NCBI GenBank assembly: GCA_900554225.1
Contig: USGH01000026.1
Location: 1-16,450 of the forward strand
From: an uncultured Eubacteriales bacterium
GTDB lineage: Bacteria; Bacillota; Clostridia; Oscillospirales; CAG-272
Direction of reading: 5' to 3'
DNA length: 16,450 bases
Shown here: piece by piece, positions 1 to 6,758 of the stretch
Layout: each line of letters starts with the position of its first letter
Position numbering within the stretch: the stretch's first letter is position 1
Program-made: the position numbers and the translations under genes
Notes under the pieces: model-generated
Database searches by the model: none
What the model was told of the DNA's origin: nothing
Seen by the model: the letters and a program-made list of their open reading frames with translations, nothing else

Positions 1-1
1 G

Positions 2-136
2 CGCCGTTTTTTCGCCGACAATCGGTTCTACACCACCGCTGTCTGCCGGATCACACGCGGGTATTACGACAACGCCGTGACTGTGGCGGATGCGAAAGCA
101 CTCTGTAAAGCAAACGGATACCGAAGGGAGGAATGA
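2..136 (+). CDS. ECF transporter ATPase, C-terminal fragment (partial)
   Basis: This is the last 44 codons of a gene that begins before the window, ending in TGA at 134-136. The visible tail contains the stretch FFADNRFYTTAVCRITRG followed by AVTVADAKALC. From family knowledge this resembles the C-terminal tail of clostridial energy-coupling-factor ATPases, which end in a FF-x-N-x-FYTTA segment after the second nucleotide-binding domain. Such ATPases power uptake of a vitamin or metal by an S component. The next gene is an S component starting only 2 nt downstream, whose ribosome binding site lies inside the end of this gene, which supports the reading. No Walker motif is visible because only the tail is present, so the call rests on the tail and the context. 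Confidence 0.55.
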   Translation, partial: RRFFADNRFYTTAVCRITRGYYDNAVTVADAKALCKANGYRREE

Positions 137-138
137 CC

Positions 139-834
139 ATGGCACGGCGCATCCTCTCCTTTGTCATCCCGCTCTGCCTGTTTCCAGCCTTAGTCGCGTT
201 TGGCGTGTGCTTTTTAGGGGATCGCAAATACGTCTTTATCTCTCTCATGGGCGCGGTTCTGACGCTGCTGCTGTTTTTCTGTGGGATATCCGGTTAAAGC
301 AATACAGCTGGAGCGGACTATATCCGGCGTCGGATCGCTTCCCGTCGGCTCGTTCTCACCGCGCTTCTGACCGCATTGACCGCTGTCGGCAGACTGATCC
401 CGTTTATCAAGCCGATCACCGCCATCACCACGTTGACTGCGCTGTATCTCGGCAGAGAATACGGCTTCTTTGTCGGTGCAATGGCAGCCCTTTTCTCCAA
501 TTTCTTCTTTGGTCAGGGACCGTGGACACCGTTTCAAATGCTCGCCTGGGGACTGATCGGATATTTTGCCGGATGGATCGCGCCGCTTTTGCGCAGGTAT
601 CCTGCTGCACTGTACGGCTATGGCGTGCTGTCCGGGGTGTTTTTTTCCTTCCTCATGGACGTGTGGACGGTGCTGTGGAGCGGTGGTTTCTCGCTTTCTC
701 TTTATCTCGCCGCCCTTGTCACAGCCATTCCGCACACGATCCTGTATGCGGTGTCGAATGTGCTGTTCTTATTCTGGTTCCGCAAGCCGTTTGCCGAAAA
801 GCTCACCCGGATCCGTCGGAAATACGGAATATAG
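139..834 (+). pseudogene. ECF transporter S component, interrupted by an in-frame stop
   Basis: The ATG at 139 follows GGGAGGA (126-132) and opens 52 codons with two hydrophobic helices and the stretch FLGDRKYVFISL. The frame then meets TAA at 295-297. The same frame continues without interruption from 298 to TAG at 832-834. It encodes the substrate-binding membrane domain, with SRRLVLTALLTALTAVGRL, FFFGQGPWTPFQML, SFLMDVWTVLW and the end ERIR-like KLTRIRRKYGI. From memory of the family, both halves normally form one protein of roughly 220 residues that sits in the membrane and binds a small substrate for the ECF module. The second half has no ATG or GTG and no ribosome binding site; only a TTG at 376 is available, and it would cut off the first conserved helix. 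A substitution creating TAA, a pair of compensating frameshifts (the +3 frame between about 280 and 320 reads LWDIRLKQYSWSG), or a base-calling error would all fit. The substrate is unknown. Confidence 0.6.
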
Positions 835-877
835 GGGTATCGCGCGAAAACAGGCCATGTCGGCGGCTTCTCAGGCG

Positions 878-906
878 TTGCTTTTTCACGAATTCTGTGG
901 TATACT
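878..906 (+). promoter_or_regulatory. Sigma-A-like promoter for the Nudix operon
   Basis: TTGCTT (878-883) and TATACT (901-906) are 17 nt apart, with TGG just before the -10, which makes an extended -10. It lies in the 97-nt gap after the S component and drives the gene beginning at 932. This separates the Nudix operon from the ECF genes. Confidence 0.6.
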
Positions 907-931
907 ATCCAAAAAAACGGAGGATCGCATT

Positions 932-1324
932 ATGATCGAGGTAGCAGGCGCACTCATCTGGCAGGACGGAAAATTTCTGATCTGTCAACGTCCGCCGCAG
1001 AAAAAACGGGGATTGCTCTGGGAATTTGTCGGCGGCAAACTGGAGGCAGGCGAGAGCGGCGAGATCGCACTGGCACGGGAATGCCAGGAGGAGCTTGGCA
1101 TTGCAGTGGCAGTCGGGGAGAAATTTCTGGATGTGGTTCACGATTACCCGGATGTTACCGTGCATCTTACCGTATATCGCGCAACGATCCTCTCCGGTAC
1201 GCCGAAGCTTCTGGAACACGTCGCCATGCGCTATATCACACCGGAAGAGATCCCGGAGTATGCGTTCTGTCCGGCGGATGAACCGATATTACAAAGAATC
1301 CGGGAGGGGTACCGTTCGCTATGA
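932..1324 (+). CDS. Nudix hydrolase, MutT / (deoxy)nucleotide pyrophosphohydrolase type
   Basis: This 130-residue protein is the size of a single-domain MutT-like Nudix hydrolase. The full Nudix box is present at about residues 35-57, GKLEAGESGEIALA followed by RECQEELGI, which matches G-x5-E-x7-REUxEExGU. The glutamates of RExxEE bind the catalytic metal. The N-terminal IEVAGALIWQDGKFLICQRP and the WEFVGGK before the box are typical of the 8-oxo-dGTP diphosphatase and CTP pyrophosphohydrolase subgroup. The expected role is cytosolic cleansing of damaged or excess nucleoside triphosphates to monophosphate and pyrophosphate. The ATG at 932 follows GGAGGA at 919-924. An upstream extension of the frame runs back to 566 but would overlap the S component and the promoter, so it is not used. 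The stop overlaps the next start (ATGA, 1321-1324). The exact nucleotide substrate cannot be read from the sequence. Confidence 0.88.
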   Translation: MIEVAGALIWQDGKFLICQRPPQKKRGLLWEFVGGKLEAGESGEIALARECQEELGIAVAVGEKFLDVVHDYPDVTVHLTVYRATILSGTPKLLEHVAMRYITPEEIPEYAFCPADEPILQRIREGYRSL

Positions 1325-2100
1325 CAGAGCTCATCGCCAGACGCGCGTTCTCTCCTGTATACATCGGACTGGACACCGCGTTTCTTCTTCTCTTTGCCGC
1401 ACTGTTGCTGTGGAAACGGCGATATATGACCGTGGTGGTCGGTGTCCTCGCCGGGATCCTCTATATGCTCGTGGACTACGGGATTTTCCATCTGCTCTGC
1501 GGCGCACGTTCGATTTCACCGGGATACAGCTTATTCTGGGTTCTCCTTTGGATGTCCATGAGCTACGGATTCACCAATTTCACATGGATCTGGCTGTGGC
1601 TGTCGAAGGATGCGCATCTTTTCTCGTGGTCTTTTCTCATTCTCCTGTGGTGGTTTGTCTGTCCGCAGCTTGCCGCCACGTTTTCTCCGGCAGACGGCGC
1701 ACAGATCGTGATCGAACGACCGACCGGCGCATACCACGGATACATGGCACTGCTCCTCTTTGTCGGCTATCTCGGCGTGATCCTGTACAATCTGTGGCAG
1801 GGCAGACCGGAATGCCGTGTGTCGATCCCGTGGATCCTTGCCATTGGCGTGCTTGTGCAGTTTGGTTGGGAAGCGGGACTGCTCATCGGGGGAATCCGTT
1901 CTGCCGGCTTTCCTTCCCTTGCGGAAAAGCTGCGTCCGCTTATCGTCAATTCCCTTTTGGAAACCAATCTTGGTATGCCGTATATGTACCTCATCTTCAT
2001 CGCGTACTCCAGTCGCTTCACAGAGGATTTGCATCGGCGGAAAACGCCCCTTGCTCTTGTCGAACGGATCGCGGAGTATAACGGGGGAAAAAACGCATGA
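1321..2100 (+). CDS. Seven-helix integral membrane protein of unknown function
   Basis: I do not recognise this 259-residue protein. Seven hydrophobic segments can be seen, at roughly residues 18-31, 41-59, 68-93, 100-120, 138-157, 168-190 and 213-232, with a short hydrophilic C-terminal tail rich in R, K and E. Conserved-looking membrane residues include W/Y-rich stretches such as GFTNFTWIWLWLS and FGWEAGLLIGGI, with an acidic residue inside the sixth helix. There is no signal peptide separate from the first helix and no recognisable catalytic or transporter motif. It overlaps the Nudix gene by ATGA on one side and the dehydrogenase gene by ATGA on the other, so the three are very probably translated from one message. 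A role as a membrane partner or transporter for what the dehydrogenase acts on is possible but only inferred from that coupling. Confidence 0.8.
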   Translation: MTELIARRAFSPVYIGLDTAFLLLFAALLLWKRRYMTVVVGVLAGILYMLVDYGIFHLLCGARSISPGYSLFWVLLWMSMSYGFTNFTWIWLWLSKDAHLFSWSFLILLWWFVCPQLAATFSPADGAQIVIERPTGAYHGYMALLLFVGYLGVILYNLWQGRPECRVSIPWILAIGVLVQFGWEAGLLIGGIRSAGFPSLAEKLRPLIVNSLLETNLGMPYMYLIFIAYSSRFTEDLHRRKTPLALVERIAEYNGGKNA

Positions 2101-2912
2101 AATCCGTACTTGTAACCGGTGCGTCCGGCGGTATGGGAATGGCTGTGACGGCGATGCTCCGCGCTGCCGGGTATCGGGTGTTTGCGCTGGATCGTGCGTT
2201 TTCTGCGCAGATGCCGGACGATGGGGTATTGCAGATCACGGCGGACGTCACCGATCCCGCCAGTGTGCAAAACGCGGCGGAAACGGTACGGCAGCATCTG
2301 AAGCCGCATTCCCAATCTCTCTATGCCATCGTCCATCTTGCCGGGATCTATCTGCTCGACTCGCTATTGGAGATGGAGGACGCGGATTTTCTGCGTATCG
2401 TACACGTAAATCTCTGCGGCGCATATCTCGTCAACCGCCATTTTGCCGATCTCCTCTCTGCGGGAAGCCGGATCCTCCACATCACCAGTGAGCTTGCCCC
2501 ACTCGATCCGCTGCCGTTTACCGGGCTATATGGCGTCACAAAAAGCGCACTCGACAAATACGCCTTTGCCCTGCGGATGGAATCACAGCTCTCTGGTATA
2601 TATGTATCTGTGCTGCGCGCAGGGGCTGTCGACACGGGAATGCTCGCTGTGTCCACCGCTGCACTCGATCGATTTTGTGCCAAAACGGAACGATATGCCT
2701 GTAATGCCGCGCGTTTCCGACGGATCGTGGAGGGTGTAGAGGCAAAGCGGATCCCGCCGGAAGCACTTGCGAAAAAGGTATGCACGATTCTTGGAAAACG
2801 CCGTCCCGCGTTCGCCTACAGCATCAACCGCAATCCGCTCCTACGGCTCTACGGGATCCTGCCAAAGCACGTAAAGCTCTTTGCGATCCGGCAGATTCTA
2901 AGAACACGCTGA
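2097..2912 (+). CDS. Short-chain dehydrogenase/reductase (SDR) family oxidoreductase
   Basis: This 271-residue protein is of normal length for a classical SDR. The cofactor-binding motif TGASGGMG is at residues 7-14, after a first beta strand, and an acidic residue in the LDR segment (about 31-33) suggests NAD(H) preference. ADVTD (49-53) is the adenine-contact acidic motif. The usual NNAG is replaced by HLAG (80-83). N105 in VNLCGAY, S131 in HITSE, and Y145/K149 in YGVTK complete the Asn-Ser-Tyr-Lys catalytic tetrad. The protein should be a soluble NAD(P)-dependent alcohol or carbonyl oxidoreductase; the substrate is not predictable. It is the last gene of the coupled Nudix / membrane protein / SDR operon and its TGA (2910-2912) runs straight into a terminator. 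The long basic C-terminal tail after about residue 225 (LRLYGILPKHVKLFAIRQIL) is amphipathic and might touch the membrane. Confidence 0.88.
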   Translation: MKSVLVTGASGGMGMAVTAMLRAAGYRVFALDRAFSAQMPDDGVLQITADVTDPASVQNAAETVRQHLKPHSQSLYAIVHLAGIYLLDSLLEMEDADFLRIVHVNLCGAYLVNRHFADLLSAGSRILHITSELAPLDPLPFTGLYGVTKSALDKYAFALRMESQLSGIYVSVLRAGAVDTGMLAVSTAALDRFCAKTERYACNAARFRRIVEGVEAKRIPPEALAKKVCTILGKRRPAFAYSINRNPLLRLYGILPKHVKLFAIRQILRTR

Positions 2913-2952
2913 AAAAAATGAGGATAGCGATGGATGGTTATCCTCATTTTTT
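2912..2952. terminator. Bidirectional intrinsic terminator
   Basis: An A-run and ATGAGGATA (arm 2913-2926) pair with TATCCTCAT and a T-run (2939-2952), giving about 14 bp around a 12-nt loop. It has A-tract and T-tract flanks on both strands. It sits between the convergent SDR gene (+) and the GLUG-repeat gene (-) and can stop transcription from either side. Confidence 0.85.
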
Positions 2953-2963
2953 CGTTTATCTGC

Positions 2964-5900
2964 TTATCTCTGCCCTTTGTTTGCCGGAGTCGGTCTGCGT
3001 CTTCCCTTTCCGTTCCGTTTGCTGCGTTTGCGAAGGAGCATACCCGCAACGAGTATACCGGACAGTGCAACGACTGCCGCGGATACGGAGAGCAGAATTG
3101 CCGTGGTATGCGAGGGCATTCCTCCGTCAATGAACACAAACGACGCTCCGTTTGGGATGGTGAACACGATATAGGTGCCATCCACAGTGAACGACAGCTT
3201 TTCCAAAGTACCGCCGTGCAGGAGCCAGAGCTTACCCGTTCCAGCATGATGCATCCGAACCCGAAGATCGTTTTCATAATCGTTCACGGACAGCTTATAC
3301 GCCGCATAGGTTTCGATCTCCTCCTCCATCCCAAGGGCAGCAAAAACCGGCGTCCATTCCGTTGCCGTGAGCTTCTGCTCCGTGTAGAACTGTCCCTCGA
3401 CCAAAAAGAGCGGAGTTTCCTCTCCGGTGGAGATGGTGGTCAGCGGCGCGCGATAGGTTCCCTCCACGGTGAGATTCGCGTACACGGCGGTCCGATCAAA
3501 GCTGTCCCAGACCCAGTATTTTCCGTCCTTGTCGGGGATCACCGGAATCTCGTCCGCATCCACCGCGCCGCCAAAGGGGACATGGAGCTGCTTCACCGTC
3601 TCGCCGTCCTTCACAAAGGTCACGATCGTATCGGAAAAGAGCGCGGCGTTCCCGGATCCCGTAAGCAGCGCATCATATGTGACGGGTTCCGCTTTTCCGG
3701 CATAGCTGATCCCGTCGACGCCGCCATAGACGGTACTGCCGGACGCGGTCGCGAAATAGTTCTCGCGAATCTCCCCCTCATATGCACCGCATATCGCTCC
3801 GGCACGCTCCGACGCGGTATCGATGGCAACAAGCGCATACGACCCGGTCACAGTCTCCGCACGACCCGCAATGCCGCCGATGTAGTTTTTTCCGGACAAA
3901 TTGACGCGGGAGAGACAGTTTGCGATCGTCCCGGCGGAGTATCCGGCAATCCCGCCGACATAATCCCCCTCCGTGCTTTGGATCGTACCGCCGCTCACAC
4001 CGCTGCTGATCCGTCCATAATCCATGTTGCCGGCAATTCCGCCGACGCCGGCGTACTTTCCCGTCACCGTAGCATAGTTTTCACAATCCATGACGACGGC
4101 ATAGATGAGGTGCTTCGCGCTCTTTGAAAGCAGTCCCGACAGATGCAGATCGTTCTCCATATCCAGTGCAATGTCCACGGAGATATTGCCGACGATCCCG
4201 CCCGCATTGTAATCGCTTTCGATATTGCCGCTGTTTTTGCATTTTTCCGTCACGCCGTCCGTGTAGCGCGCTTCCTCGTCGGACACGTCATCGCGATAGG
4301 TTTCCGGATCGGTGCTGACATCCGTCACGGTATCCGCCAGATCGATCAGTACGCCAAAGGTACGGTACAGCTGATCCGACAGCGCGCGCAAATCGTTGAT
4401 AAGCAATTCGGACGCAGCGGTATCGACAAGGATATTCACACTTGCGGACAGGTTTTTTAATTCCGTAAACAGCGTAGTCTGCGCCGTGGAAAAGCGTTCA
4501 TCGATCCGGACAAACTGAATCGGTTCCTTGGCGGCAAAGGTGGAAACCAGGCCATTTGCCGCATTTGCCGCACGGTCGAGAGAATTTACCGCTGTGGTGA
4601 CGGATGCGGTGGCGGCAGAAACGGCTCCCAACGCGGCAGAAAAATGTTGAAGGGCGATATCCGTGTACTGCTTTGCCTCACTTGCGGTATCGAGTGCCTT
4701 GGACACATCCCCGAACGTGTATGCCATATGGTCCATCGCCGCGCCGAAATCGCCCAATGCCTCTGACAGTGCGCGGACATCCATTTCTCCGATCACACTG
4801 CCGATCGCGCCGGAGACGTTTCCAAGCGTGGTACCGAGACGGGACAGATCCTCGTTGATCCCCGGGATCCCGATGCGCAGATCCTCAAGCATTTTCTTCA
4901 TACCCTCGCCGAGATACGTGAAGGAATGGATCGCACCGTACAGAGAATCGGCAGACGCACGGATGGTCTCGGAAAGCTCCGCCAGAGCACTCTCCAAAAG
5001 CGCCTTGTCCCCGGTGAGGATATATTCGCGCACCGCCTCGCCAAGAGCCGCAAAGGCTTCACTGACCGCCATCAGATCATCATTGAGGTTTGTGAGATTG
5101 TCCCGGAGCGCGGTTAGAAACGCGTCGTAATAGTAAGTGCCGTCGGTGTAAAGATTGTCTATGAGAGCGGAGATGTCCTGCGAGGCGGTATTTACGGCTC
5201 CCGCCAGCTCCTGAAAGGACAGGGAGAGAGCCTGCATCGCGGCATACATTGCATCCGGGTCGCCAAGGGAGCGTTTGAGGGCATAGAAGCCATCGGAGAC
5301 CTCCGTCAGAGAGACCTCCATGGTGGAAAACGCACCGGACAGAATCGACATGGACGCATGCAGACAATCGAGAGCCGGTGTGACACCATCGTCCACGGAT
5401 GCCTTCAATTCATCGGTAAAAACCGCAATGTCCGCCGACGCCGCGTTCAGATCGTCAAAGAAAAGGGTGAAATCGTCGGAGATTGCATCCATTCCGTCAA
5501 GAAATTCGGATATACGCAGACTGACCTCATTGATCGCGTCGATGTTGCCGTTTGCAAAATCCGTCGTCGCGGTCAGCATTTCGTCCAGTGCCGCCTCTGC
5601 CGCATCCAGATGACCGATGCTCGTTTTCATCTCCTCGGAGAGCGTGTTCGACTGCATTTTCACGTCGTCGAGCAGGGTGTTTGTGCGCTCCTGCAAGGTG
5701 TTCAGCGCATCCCGCAGAGAGGTCAGCGCATCCTCGGAAACGACCCACGCGGTGTACGGCTCCATTTCCCCAACGATGCCGCCTGTGTTCCGCCTGCCAT
5801 AGACGACGCCGGTATTTTCACAGGCGCGCACAGTTCCGCCATGCCGACCGACGATGCCGCCAATGTTGTAGCCGATGTGGATGTAGCCGACGGTCCCGGT

Positions 5901-6758
5901 GTTTTTGCAGTCACGGATTGCTCCGGTGGAATAGCCCGCGATGCCGCCGATGTCCTTGACGGTATCCGTGATCTCTGTCAGCTCCGCCGTTGACCGAACG
6001 CTCAGAACGCTGTCCACTACCGTAGAGGCAGAAAATTCCATCGGTACCGTATTGATATCCGCGCCGTTCTCGGAGGCAAAGACGCTGCCCGCATTTTCCC
6101 CGGCAATCCCGCCGATTTTCGTTTTTCCGGTGACGCTGCCTGTGACACGACAATCTGTAATGATCCCGGTGGAATCGTTGTATCCGGCAATCCCGCCGAC
6201 TGTGGTCTCTCCCGCGACGCTTCCGGAGAACGTACAGCCGATGATGGTTCCGCTGTTCTGCCCCGCAATGCCGCCGACCTTTTCCCGGATCCCGTCCGGT
6301 GCGACCGTACCTGTTATATGCAGATTTTTGATCTGCCCGCCGCGACCCACATGGCGGATGAAGCCGAGTGTGGAGCCGCTGTAGTCGATTTTCAGGTTGC
6401 GGATGGTATGTCCGCCGCCGTCAAAGGTGCCGCTAAACACCGGAATGCTCGTGTACACGATGTCTGCAAGATCGATGTCGTTCGCCAGTACCACCGTTTT
6501 TCCGTAGGACCAGGTATCGAGTGTACACTTATCCGCAAGTGCGAGAAGCTCCGACGCATCATGGATCACAATTGTTGCTTCCGTCACAGGTGTGGGTGCG
6601 CCAGAGCCGGCATCCGCTGCCGCACTGTCGTTCGTGCCCGTGGTTTCGATGACGGCGGATTCCGCTTCAAACGATGTGCCGTCTTCATCAGCAATGGCTG
6701 TCGCGGCAAGGGAGAATAGGAGCGAAAAGAGAAGGAGGAGAGAGGTAATTCGTTTCAT
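2964..6758 (-). CDS. Secreted, membrane-anchored GLUG-repeat protein with a large helical insert
   Basis: This 1264-residue protein begins with a clear signal peptide (MKRITSLLLLFSLLFSLAAT, cleavage near residue 23) followed by a T/S/A-rich linker. Residues 60-155 look like the lead-in of a right-handed beta-helix (FSGTFDGGGHTIRNLKI). Ten GGI(A/V)G motifs mark GLUG-type repeats: six at about 162-330 and four at about 853-965, most followed by a rung with a conserved Cys (IIGCTFSG, ITDCRVTG, IRDCKNTG). Between the two blocks, residues about 340-830 are strongly helical, with repeated L/A heptads and few G or P, suggesting a long coiled coil. After the second block comes a beta-rich domain (1030-1210), one transmembrane helix (about 1218-1242) and a basic tail (RKRSKRNGKGRRR). 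No LPxTG sorting motif is seen, so anchoring is by the helix. The start follows AAGGA by 9 nt and overlaps the exporter stop by ATGA, so the two genes are cotranscribed. It probably works outside the membrane with that exporter; the function is unknown. Confidence 0.85.
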   Translation of the reverse strand: MKRITSLLLLFSLLFSLAATAIADEDGTSFEAESAVIETTGTNDSAAADAGSGAPTPVTEATIVIHDASELLALADKCTLDTWSYGKTVVLANDIDLADIVYTSIPVFSGTFDGGGHTIRNLKIDYSGSTLGFIRHVGRGGQIKNLHITGTVAPDGIREKVGGIAGQNSGTIIGCTFSGSVAGETTVGGIAGYNDSTGIITDCRVTGSVTGKTKIGGIAGENAGSVFASENGADINTVPMEFSASTVVDSVLSVRSTAELTEITDTVKDIGGIAGYSTGAIRDCKNTGTVGYIHIGYNIGGIVGRHGGTVRACENTGVVYGRRNTGGIVGEMEPYTAWVVSEDALTSLRDALNTLQERTNTLLDDVKMQSNTLSEEMKTSIGHLDAAEAALDEMLTATTDFANGNIDAINEVSLRISEFLDGMDAISDDFTLFFDDLNAASADIAVFTDELKASVDDGVTPALDCLHASMSILSGAFSTMEVSLTEVSDGFYALKRSLGDPDAMYAAMQALSLSFQELAGAVNTASQDISALIDNLYTDGTYYYDAFLTALRDNLTNLNDDLMAVSEAFAALGEAVREYILTGDKALLESALAELSETIRASADSLYGAIHSFTYLGEGMKKMLEDLRIGIPGINEDLSRLGTTLGNVSGAIGSVIGEMDVRALSEALGDFGAAMDHMAYTFGDVSKALDTASEAKQYTDIALQHFSAALGAVSAATASVTTAVNSLDRAANAANGLVSTFAAKEPIQFVRIDERFSTAQTTLFTELKNLSASVNILVDTAASELLINDLRALSDQLYRTFGVLIDLADTVTDVSTDPETYRDDVSDEEARYTDGVTEKCKNSGNIESDYNAGGIVGNISVDIALDMENDLHLSGLLSKSAKHLIYAVVMDCENYATVTGKYAGVGGIAGNMDYGRISSGVSGGTIQSTEGDYVGGIAGYSAGTIANCLSRVNLSGKNYIGGIAGRAETVTGSYALVAIDTASERAGAICGAYEGEIRENYFATASGSTVYGGVDGISYAGKAEPVTYDALLTGSGNAALFSDTIVTFVKDGETVKQLHVPFGGAVDADEIPVIPDKDGKYWVWDSFDRTAVYANLTVEGTYRAPLTTISTGEETPLFLVEGQFYTEQKLTATEWTPVFAALGMEEEIETYAAYKLSVNDYENDLRVRMHHAGTGKLWLLHGGTLEKLSFTVDGTYIVFTIPNGASFVFIDGGMPSHTTAILLSVSAAVVALSGILVAGMLLRKRSKRNGKGRRRPTPANKGQR
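3864..4205 (-). repeat. Second GLUG repeat block (four GGI(A/V)G rungs)
   Basis: Residues 852-965 of the same protein carry GGI(A/V)G at 853, 906, 935 and 961, resuming the repeat pattern after about 500 residues of helical sequence. The rungs again carry the Cys position (TEKCKNSG, VMDCENYA, IANCLSRV). Confidence 0.75.
5769..6278 (-). repeat. First GLUG repeat block (six GGI(A/V)G rungs)
   Basis: Within the large secreted protein, residues 161-330 carry GGI(A/V)G at residues 162, 188, 216, 271, 300 and 326. At the DNA level this shows as recurring copies of a GCAATCCCGCCGA-like word on the + strand. These are protein-coding repeats of a beta-helix type and not a CRISPR or mobile repeat. Confidence 0.75.

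Noticed and set aside
295..297. TAA read as a sense codon or by programmed readthrough
   Set aside because: TAA ends several other genes here (TetR, pyrR, uraA, purine permease, GLUG protein), so it is a normal stop in this genome, and no recoding structure was seen.
2964..3130. LPxTG-type sortase anchor at the end of the GLUG protein
   Set aside because: The sequence before the C-terminal helix reads GGMPSHTT and the tail after it is 22 residues long, so it fits a simple membrane anchor better than a sorting signal.
2934..4127. Open frame of about 397 codons on the + strand inside the GLUG-protein gene
   Set aside because: It is antisense to a clearly real secreted protein with signal peptide and repeats. 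Its product shows no family features, and the region follows a terminator with no promoter.
3864..6278. Regularly recurring GCAATCCCGCCGA-like words that could suggest a CRISPR array or tandem DNA repeat
   Set aside because: Spacing is irregular, the copies diverge, and each one encodes GGI(A/V)G in frame in the large protein, so they are protein repeats.
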